Assembly: GCA_964481705.1 (NCBI GenBank)
Contig: CAYZUC010000095.1
Location: forward strand, 1-10,795
From: CAYZUC01 sp964481705
Lineage (GTDB): Bacteria > Bacillota > Clostridia > Lachnospirales > Lachnospiraceae
Direction of reading: 5' to 3'
Length of the DNA: 10,795 nt
Below, in pieces: positions 5,382-10,795 of this stretch (positions within the stretch are counted from its first letter, which is position 1; each line of letters starts with the position of its first letter). The notes below the pieces were generated by a model. The model was not told the DNA's origin and did not search any database. It saw only the letters and a program-made list of their open reading frames with translations. A program made the position numbers and the translations under genes.

Positions 5382-7958
5382 CTATTTTACGGTTACTCTT
5401 ATCTCAGCCTTTTTGTAAGCTCCATCCATGCTGTACAACTTTATGATACAGTTCCCTGGTTTATGACCATGAACGATAATGCCATATTGCCGTGTCTCCT
5501 TATCATATGGTTGAAATTCCGCTGTTGCCACTGATTCATCCCCAACTTCTATATATGGAAAGGGATTATAGGCATTGGAAGAAGCATCATCATTTGGAGC
5601 AACAATGGAATATCCAACCATACCTGTTTTCCCATTCTCAATCTTAATGGAAGTCTTGGTTTTCAGCGCACGAATCAGCCTTTCATTGCCAAAATGAAAG
5701 CTTATCATAGGCTTCGATAATAATACATACGTTTCTGCTCCACTTATTTTTTCTTGTTTTCCATTATTTATTTTAAAAGTTTCTGCCTTAATCTGTGCAA
5801 GAATCGGTTGCTCTATATTACGAGCCGCACTTACTGATCCGTTCTTGACCTTTATTACCTTGTACTGCTTATTATTATAGACGCCCTTTTGTTCTTCTCC
5901 TGCTTTCCAAGTAAGTCTTTTATTAGAGGAAGTACAATACGGCCATTTTGCGACTGCCTTTAATTTTAGTTTTTTTCCAGCAGAAGCTACACAGCAATAA
6001 TCATCCTGTATACCTAGATAAGAAGCAAGGTATGTCTGCGAAAATTGCTCTGCCATTGTCTGTCCCTTTGTTGATGCTGGTACTATCTTTTCTATTATAT
6101 ATGGCGTACCGGTAACACGTACCTTCATGGAGACCTTTTTTCCTCCAATAGTGACAGCCGTCAATTTCGCTGTACCATCAGAGTACACTTCAACCTTGCC
6201 GTTACGGTCTACCGTCGCTACGGAATTGTCAGAGGAGTGGAATGTATATGGTGAATCACTCTTTACTCGAAAATAAGTCGTCTCATTGGATGCTTCATTG
6301 GGACGTACCTTCAAATCTACTACCTTGTCACTTAGCAGCTCGATTGTTCCATTGCTCGGATAAATAGTTATCGTCACCGTTCCTGTCATTCCATTAATCT
6401 TCGCTGTGACGGGAACGTTAGTAATCTGAGACACTTTCTTTGCTTTGAATTTTCCCTTCTTACTTATCGTGGCGACTGAACTCATTGATTGTGGAATACT
6501 CCATTCTATCTTTCCCGTCTTCCAAGAGTTCGCATATAATTGAAGAGATTTCCTGGAAACCACATGGTAATTACCATCCTTTGAGAAAATCGTCACAGCG
6601 CCAACAGCTGCAGCAGCATTTACAATACCGGCTCCAAAGCAATTCTTGCTTCCCTTCTTTAAAGCAGTTCTTTTTAGCCTTTCCTCTATCTCCGTCACAC
6701 CAGACTCATCCTTTGTAATCGATGTATCCGAAGCCACAATTAACGCTGCAACACCTGATACAATCGGCGCTGCCATACAGGTTCCACTTTTGTATTCGTA
6801 AGAATCATTACCCGATATGGAAGTTGACCAGATATCTTCCGAATCAACTCCATTTGCTGCGCCTCCCGGAGCTGCAATGCTTATGCCTCCATAATTTGAA
6901 TAACGCGCCAATTCATTGGCGGAAGTGGTTGCAGAAACAAGAAAGACTCCCTTGATCGCTGAAATGGCTGACTTTCTCTCCAAAAGATTTGTTGTATCAT
7001 TTCCTGCTGCAATAATTACAATTGCACCACTGCTACGAGCATCTGCTATTTCTTTCTCAAGAAATTTATCCTTTGCATCGTACGTTCCGGACAAACTCAT
7101 ATTGATAACTCGTGCACCCTGTCTCACTGCGTAACGCAGGCCGGCGCAAATGTCAGCAGTTGTACCGGTCGGTTGACGTGTCGAATCCCCACCGTTATCC
7201 ATAACCTTTATTGCAAGAATACTTGCTTCCGGAGCAATGCCGGCGCCGCCTTTACCATTTCCTTCCTCAGCAGCAATCAATCCCGCCACATGCGTTCCAT
7301 GACCACTATTGTCCTGCGCACCATTTCTAAGAAGGTCGTTGTCCGTTACTTTATTTTCTGCTTGAACGCGCCCTGTAAGTTCCTCATGAGAAGGAGCAAT
7401 TCCAGTATCGAGAACTGCCACCTTTACGCCCGACCCCTTCGTCACATACCATGCATCTGTGGAATGAACAATATCATGAAACCATTGTTTTCCAATATCG
7501 GGGTCACCTGTACTCCCGTTTTGGGAATTCGTATGGAAATCCTTTTCCTGCATTCCAACCGTAGTTTCCTCACAAACAGAATAAATATAATTGGGATACA
7601 ACGTGGGAATATCCGGATAGCCCTCAGCCGTTCGAACTAATGCATTTGCAGTACCGATTGATGTATGAATGACTGCGATATTGTCTTGAAAGGAAATTAC
7701 ATTTCCACTCAGGCTGACTGCCACCTGCTCTGCCTGCTCACGAGACTCTATTGATAAAACCACCTGATCTTCTACATAATCCTTACCCGGAATCAGATTA
7801 TTCAGCTCGTTCAGTGTCTCACTCAAAGCCTCTTCCATTTCGCCGTTTAGGTCTGTAACTTCAACCTCCAATACTTCGGCTGCTATTACTGTAAATGGAC
7901 TCATACACAACATCAGTGTGCACAATCCCAGTGCTATCAATCTCTTTACTACCCTCAT
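5382..7958 (-). CDS. Secreted subtilase-like protein with Ser-to-Cys active site
   Basis: S8-family protein of 858 residues from the ATG at 7958; an in-frame GTG at 8015 would add 19 residues but lacks a ribosome binding site. Residues 1-26 or so are a signal peptide (MRVVKR, hydrophobic core, cut near VIAA). The prodomain is at about 40-131, ending PTLYPNY. The catalytic domain spans about 155-455 and keeps Asp184 (VAVLDTGIA), His220 (SGHGTHVAGL) and oxyanion Asn320 (IIAAGND). However, the nucleophile position reads SGTCMAAP: codon TGT at 6779-6777, Cys394 instead of serine. The fold is otherwise complete through FGAGIVNAAAA. The C-terminal half has at least two BIG2-like repeats (about 465-535 and 540-620; SSDNSVATVDRNGKV) and a diverged tail ending MDGAYKKAEIRVTVK. 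Cysteine in place of the subtilisin serine is known from chemically made thiolsubtilisin and engineered ligases to cut amide proteolysis sharply while keeping acyl transfer. A weak protease, ligase-like enzyme or pseudoprotease are all possible. It is divergent from the CapA-type gene. Confidence 0.94.
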   Translation of the reverse strand: MRVVKRLIALGLCTLMLCMSPFTVIAAEVLEVEVTDLNGEMEEALSETLNELNNLIPGKDYVEDQVVLSIESREQAEQVAVSLSGNVISFQDNIAVIHTSIGTANALVRTAEGYPDIPTLYPNYIYSVCEETTVGMQEKDFHTNSQNGSTGDPDIGKQWFHDIVHSTDAWYVTKGSGVKVAVLDTGIAPSHEELTGRVQAENKVTDNDLLRNGAQDNSGHGTHVAGLIAAEEGNGKGGAGIAPEASILAIKVMDNGGDSTRQPTGTTADICAGLRYAVRQGARVINMSLSGTYDAKDKFLEKEIADARSSGAIVIIAAGNDTTNLLERKSAISAIKGVFLVSATTSANELARYSNYGGISIAAPGGAANGVDSEDIWSTSISGNDSYEYKSGTCMAAPIVSGVAALIVASDTSITKDESGVTEIEERLKRTALKKGSKNCFGAGIVNAAAAVGAVTIFSKDGNYHVVSRKSLQLYANSWKTGKIEWSIPQSMSSVATISKKGKFKAKKVSQITNVPVTAKINGMTGTVTITIYPSNGTIELLSDKVVDLKVRPNEASNETTYFRVKSDSPYTFHSSDNSVATVDRNGKVEVYSDGTAKLTAVTIGGKKVSMKVRVTGTPYIIEKIVPASTKGQTMAEQFSQTYLASYLGIQDDYCCVASAGKKLKLKAVAKWPYCTSSNKRLTWKAGEEQKGVYNNKQYKVIKVKNGSVSAARNIEQPILAQIKAETFKINNGKQEKISGAETYVLLSKPMISFHFGNERLIRALKTKTSIKIENGKTGMVGYSIVAPNDDASSNAYNPFPYIEVGDESVATAEFQPYDKETRQYGIIVHGHKPGNCIIKLYSMDGAYKKAEIRVTVK

Positions 7959-7962
7959 ATCT

Positions 7963-7967
7963 CTCCT
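7963..7967 (-). promoter_or_regulatory. Ribosome binding site supporting the 7958 start
   Basis: AGGAG on the minus strand, 4 bases before the ATG at 7956-7958. The spacing is a little short, but no comparable site precedes the upstream GTG at 8015, and the signal peptide starts cleanly at this ATG. Confidence 0.65.
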
Positions 7968-8024
7968 ATCCACGCAAATAACGCGTTTATGAAACCAATT
8001 TGCTTCAAAATCCACAGCGATTAA

Positions 8025-8053
8025 ATATTAGCAAATATTGGCATCAATAGCAA
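8025..8053 (-). promoter_or_regulatory. Promoter of the cysteine subtilase
   Basis: Minus strand TTGCTA (8053-8048), a 17-base spacer and TAATAT (8030-8025), with TGC before the -10 (extended -10). It predicts a leader of roughly 60 bases before the ATG at 7958. It is weaker than the other two subtilase promoters by consensus, but shares the AATATTTG-n-TA context with the one at 5321-5349. Confidence 0.65.
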
Positions 8054-8088
8054 GACTGTTTCGATGCGTAATTGATGATTGGGGAAAC

Positions 8089-8117
8089 TTGTAATTTTGC
8101 ATATTATTCTATATAAT
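8089..8117 (+). promoter_or_regulatory. Promoter of the CapA-family lipoprotein gene
   Basis: TTGTAA (8089-8094), a 17-base spacer and TATAAT (8112-8117), with predicted transcription start near 8124 and a leader of about 73 bases to the GTG at 8197. It sits back to back with the promoter of the cysteine subtilase, the two -35 boxes being 35 bases apart. An overlapping alternative, TTGGGG (8079-8084) with TATTAT (8102-8107), is weaker. Confidence 0.65.
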
Positions 8118-8182
8118 GTATGAGTAGGGTCAAAAGTTAACCACGACCTACAAATTGTTGCAAAAAGATATACTAGAAAGAC

Positions 8183-8188
8183 GAGGAG
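8183..8188 (+). promoter_or_regulatory. Ribosome binding site for the GTG start at 8197
   Basis: GAGGAG ending 8 bases before GTG at 8197-8199. The frame opens earlier with TTG at 8155, but this site and the lipoprotein signal that begins right after the GTG fix the start here. Confidence 0.85.
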
Positions 8189-8196
8189 AATTATTT

Positions 8197-9633
8197 GTGA
8201 AAAAGAAAAAAATAGTATTGTTACTGGCAGGATTCTCTCTTCTCCTATGCAGCTGTTCCACTTTTCCGAACGGAAACAATGCATCGGAAGATACTCCACT
8301 ACAAGAGAGTTCACAAGAAGAATCCATACCTACCATTATTGTAGATAGTGCTGACCGGCTTTCCGAAGAAATGGCCATTTCTGAGAATACTCCATCCGGC
8401 GAAGACTTCCATGGGTACTCGCTTTCGGAGCAGGAGTTATCCGATCCAAGAGTTATCTGCAAAGAGACACAGTCCGAAAATCAAGTCACCATGGTATTTG
8501 CGGGAGATATTGCTTTTGACGATAATTACAGCAATATGAATGCTTTGAGAGGACGGAAAAATGGGATTATAGACTCCCTCTCTTCTGATTTGATGGAGCA
8601 GTTAACCGGCGCTGATATCTTTATGGTAAATAACGAATTTCCATATAGCGACCGTGGAACCCCTACTGCTGGCAAGACCTTTACCTTCCGTGCAAAGCCA
8701 GAGCGTGCCGCCCTCCTAAATGACATGGGTGTTGATATTGTCTCATTGGCAAATAATCACGCATACGATTTTGGTCCGGATGCACTATTGGATACCATGT
8801 CAATTCTGCAAAATGCAAATGTACCCTATGTTGGAGCCGGTTCCAATCTTGACGAGGCCACCAAACCGGTTTACTTTATTGCAGGTGGTATGAAAATTGC
8901 TATTGTATCAGCCACGCAAATTGAACGTCTGGATCCACCGGATACCAGAGAAGCTACGGCAGACTCCCCTGGTGTCCTCCGTACTCTGGATCCAACCAAA
9001 TTCCTTTCTGTCATCGAAGAAGCAGAACAAAACAGCGATTTTGTAGTTGTTTACGTTCACTGGGGTAGTGAGAATGAATATGAAGTAGATGCGTCGCAAA
9101 AGGACCTCGCCAATCAGTATGTGGAAAAAGGTGCTGATCTCATCATTGGAGACCACTCACACTGCTTACAGGGCATTGAGTATATCGGCGAAGTACCCGT
9201 CATATACAGCGTAGGTAACTTCTGGTTTAACTCAAAGGACCTCGATACCGGAATTATCAAAGTAACCTTGCAGGATTCCAAAATCTCCTCTTATCAGTTT
9301 CTTCCCTGCAGACAGCATGACTGCAGAACAGATTTGTTAGTACCGGGAACTACTGGTGATTATGAACGTGTTTTAAGCGTTATGGCTGGATTATCGGGAG
9401 ATGTCAGTATTCATTCTGATGGAATCGTCACAAACGGAGCCGGAGATGGCGTCAAATCGCAAAAGCCTAGACCACTGGAAAAGCCAACCTACGCCGTATC
9501 TGATAATGTACCAATAGTTCCAGCTGCACCAACAGATGGTACCGCTCCCGAAACGGAAGAGGATAGAGAAAAAGCGATTCGCGAAAAATATCCCAATCTT
9601 GAGGATATGCCAATCGCAGTAGTTGATGATTAG
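8197..9633 (+). CDS. CapA-family (PGA_cap) lipoprotein, putative metallophosphatase fold
   Basis: Predicted lipoprotein of 478 residues starting at GTG. The N-terminus is MKKKKIVLLLAGFSLLLCSC: a basic start, a hydrophobic core and a lipobox-like LCSC with Cys20 the likely lipidated residue. A Ser/Glu-rich linker follows. From about residue 97 the poly-gamma-glutamate CapA family motifs appear in order: FAGDIAFDD (Asp104), NNEFPYS, LANNHAYDFG (Asn187-His188), VYVHWGSE (His288) and IIGDHSHCLQGIE (His320, His322), then IYSVGNFWF. These His/Asp/Asn residues match the metal-binding pattern of the calcineurin-like fold. Family members take part in capsular or wall-associated poly-gamma-glutamate handling, but many CapA-like proteins stand outside any capB/C/D operon, as here, and their substrates are unknown. 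The last 60-70 residues are a Pro/Glu-rich tail without a domain I recognise. Monocistronic: own promoter (8089-8117), strong terminator (9637-9666). I do not assign the symbol capA, because no capB/C neighbours are visible. Confidence 0.93.
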   Translation: MKKKKIVLLLAGFSLLLCSCSTFPNGNNASEDTPLQESSQEESIPTIIVDSADRLSEEMAISENTPSGEDFHGYSLSEQELSDPRVICKETQSENQVTMVFAGDIAFDDNYSNMNALRGRKNGIIDSLSSDLMEQLTGADIFMVNNEFPYSDRGTPTAGKTFTFRAKPERAALLNDMGVDIVSLANNHAYDFGPDALLDTMSILQNANVPYVGAGSNLDEATKPVYFIAGGMKIAIVSATQIERLDPPDTREATADSPGVLRTLDPTKFLSVIEEAEQNSDFVVVYVHWGSENEYEVDASQKDLANQYVEKGADLIIGDHSHCLQGIEYIGEVPVIYSVGNFWFNSKDLDTGIIKVTLQDSKISSYQFLPCRQHDCRTDLLVPGTTGDYERVLSVMAGLSGDVSIHSDGIVTNGAGDGVKSQKPRPLEKPTYAVSDNVPIVPAAPTDGTAPETEEDREKAIREKYPNLEDMPIAVVDD

Positions 9634-9636
9634 TAC

Positions 9637-9666
9637 AAAAAAGCCTCTGCATTACGCAGAGGCTTT
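9637..9666. terminator. Bidirectional terminator between CapA-type gene and rplA
   Basis: Perfect 11-bp stem (9640-9650 with 9656-9666) around loop ATTAC, flanked by A-runs on the left and T on the right. It follows the TAG at 9631-9633 of the plus-strand gene by a few bases and also lies 13 bases past the rplA stop, so it can end both convergent transcripts. The six A at 9637-9642 give the better U-run to the minus-strand (rplK-rplA) message. Confidence 0.93.
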
Positions 9667-9679
9667 CATTATCTCATTA

Positions 9680-10362
9680 TTAGAATTTAGCAGTGCTGAT
9701 ACGTACGCCAGGTCCCATGGTAGGAGCGATAGAAATGCTCTTCATGTACTGACCCTTTAATGTAGCAGGTTTTGCTTTTACTAATGCTTCCATGATTGTG
9801 TTGAAGTTCTCAAGAAGCTTTTCTTCTGAGAAAGAAGCTTTTCCAACAGGTACGTGAACGATGTTTGTCTTATCCAAACGATACTCGATCTTACCTGCTT
9901 TGATATCGTTGATAGCTTTTGTTACATCCATTGTAACTGTACCAGCCTTANNNNNNNNNNCTTAGGTCCCAAAATTTTACCAAGTCTTCCTACAACACCC
10001 ATCATATCAGGAGTAGCTACAACAACGTCGAAGTCTAACCATCCTTCATTCTGAATCTTAGGAATTAATTCATCTCCGCCTACGAAATCAGCTCCTGCTG
10101 CCTCAGCCTCAGAAACCTTATCTCCCTTAGCGAAAACTAATACTCTTGTAACTTTACCGGTTCCGTTAGGTAATACAACGGCACCACGAATCTGCTGTTC
10201 TGCATGACGACCATCGCAGCCTGTTCTGATGTGAAGCTCGATTGTCTCATCGAATTTTGCAGTTGCTGCTTTTTTAACCAAAGAAATTGCTTCTGCAGGA
10301 TCATACTGATTAGCACGTACGATTGCTTTTGCAGCTTCTGTATATTTCTTACCACGTTTCAT
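9680..10362 (-). CDS. rplA: Ribosomal protein L1 (interrupted by assembly gap)
   Basis: Large-subunit protein L1, which binds 23S rRNA at the L1 stalk and in many bacteria represses its own operon. It starts at ATG 10360-10362 (MKRGKKYTEAA) with a perfect AGGAGG at 10371-10376, 8 bases upstream. Readable parts: an N-terminal half through DMMGVVGRLGKILGPK, and after the gap KAGTVTMDVTKAINDIKAGK to SIAPTMGPGVRISTAKF and TAA at 9680-9682. Both halves match L1 closely. The run of 10 N at 9951-9960 breaks the frame on paper. Restoring the conserved GLMPNP needs 17 bases (the last T of the final Pro codon is visible), which gives 229 residues, the usual length. The gene is therefore intact. It follows rplK by 15 bases and ends at the shared terminator. 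Confidence 0.97.
9951..9960. other. Assembly gap (10 N) inside rplA
   Basis: Ten N replace the sequence coding for the conserved GLMPNP segment of L1. The surrounding codons (LGKILGPK before, KAGTVT after) require about 17 missing bases, so 10 is a placeholder length. The window comes from a draft assembly. Confidence 0.97.
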
Positions 10363-10377
10363 TTTACTTTCCTCCTA

Positions 10378-10795
10378 TTAGTCTTCTACTTCAATACCCA
10401 TACTTCTAGCGGTACCGGCGATCATGCTCATTGCTGCTTCCAATGTTGCTGCATTTAAATCAGGCATTTTAAGCTCAGCGATTTCCTGAACCTTAGCTTT
10501 GGAAATCTTAGCAACTTTTGTCTTGTTAGGTACTGCAGAACCGGACTTGATATTACAAGCCTTCTTGATGAGTACTGCTGCAGGTGGAGTCTTTGTAATG
10601 AAACTAAAGCTTCTGTCTGCGTAAACTGTGATTACAACCGGGATGACAACGTCACCTTTATCTGCTGTCTTAGCGTTGAACTGCTTTGTAAATTCAACGA
10701 TATTAACACCATGCTGACCAAGAGCTGGTCCAACCGGTGGTGCAGGTGTAGCTTTTCCGGCGGGAATCTGTAACTTAATATATCCTTCTACTTTT
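10378..10795 (-). CDS. rplK: Ribosomal protein L11, partial at 5' end
   Basis: Large-subunit protein L11, which binds the GTPase-associated centre of 23S rRNA and is needed for stringent-factor response. The readable 138 residues run from KVEGYIKLQIPAGKATPAPP through PVGPALGQHGVNIVEFTKQF (N-terminal domain with the proline-rich segment) and FITKTPPAAVLIKKA (rRNA-binding C-terminal domain) to ARSMGIEVED and TAA at 10378-10380. Only about three N-terminal residues and the start codon lie beyond the window edge. The rplK-rplA order with a 15-base spacer is the usual operon; promoter and any L1-binding leader are outside the window. Confidence 0.97.
   Translation of the reverse strand, partial: KVEGYIKLQIPAGKATPAPPVGPALGQHGVNIVEFTKQFNAKTADKGDVVIPVVITVYADRSFSFITKTPPAAVLIKKACNIKSGSAVPNKTKVAKISKAKVQEIAELKMPDLNAATLEAAMSMIAGTARSMGIEVED

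Noticed and set aside
8021..8462. Minus-strand short frames opposite the start of the CapA-type gene
   Set aside because: They overlap the well-supported lipoprotein frame and the divergent promoter region, and show no signal, domain or ribosome binding site.
9680..10362. Frameshifted or split rplA pseudogene
   Set aside because: The break falls exactly at the N-run, and restoring the conserved residues returns the frame and the normal length.
1..10795. CRISPR array, tRNA/rRNA genes, insertion sequences, phage genes or riboswitches
   Set aside because: No regularly spaced repeats, no transposase- or integrase-like frames, no cloverleaf or rRNA sequence, and no aptamer-like leader were recognised. 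The similarity between distant parts of the window is explained by paralogous protease genes.

Overview
The window looks like a piece of a draft genome from a low-GC Gram-positive anaerobe, probably a Clostridia/Lachnospiraceae-type gut bacterium. The reasons are AT-rich DNA, strong AGGAG-type ribosome binding sites, TTGAxx/TATAAT promoters with extended -10 elements, secreted subtilases with Ig-like (BIG2-type) tails, and L11 and L1 proteins that read like Firmicutes versions. The genus assignment is inference; no 16S or other decisive marker is present.

Left and centre (1-7958, all minus strand): a tandem family of exported S8 (subtilisin-type) proteases. Read in the direction of transcription from right to left there are: (a) an 858-residue subtilase (5382-7958) whose catalytic serine position is cysteine (GTCMAAP); (b) a 125-residue membrane-anchored protein (4915-5292) that resembles only the prodomain of its neighbours, without any protease domain; (c) an 819-residue subtilase (2428-4887) with intact Asp/His/Asn/Ser, 27 bases downstream of (b) and apparently co-transcribed with it; (d) a 44-codon leftover of the C-terminus of another family member (2239-2373), lying between two rho-independent terminators; (e) a further intact-triad subtilase (1-2074) that runs off the left edge. 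The three units (a), (b+c) and (e) each have a recognisable promoter with a TGn-extended -10 box. The layout suggests repeated duplication of promoter-gene-terminator blocks, followed by divergence and one deletion.

Right part: a divergently transcribed CapA-family (PGA_cap) lipoprotein (8197-9633, plus strand) shares the intergenic region with subtilase (a). It ends at a strong bidirectional terminator facing the convergent ribosomal operon rplK-rplA (minus strand). rplA is interrupted by a run of 10 N that replaces the conserved GLMPNP coding segment. The expected missing length is 17 bases, so the apparent frameshift is an assembly artefact.

How the parts may work together (inference): two secreted, probably self-processing subtilases, a serine-to-cysteine paralogue and a tethered free-standing prodomain form a plausible extracytoplasmic protease module. 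In it, the anchored prodomain could act as inhibitor or folding helper for the subtilase encoded just downstream. The cysteine paralogue may be a weak protease, a transpeptidase/ligase-like enzyme or a pseudo-enzyme.
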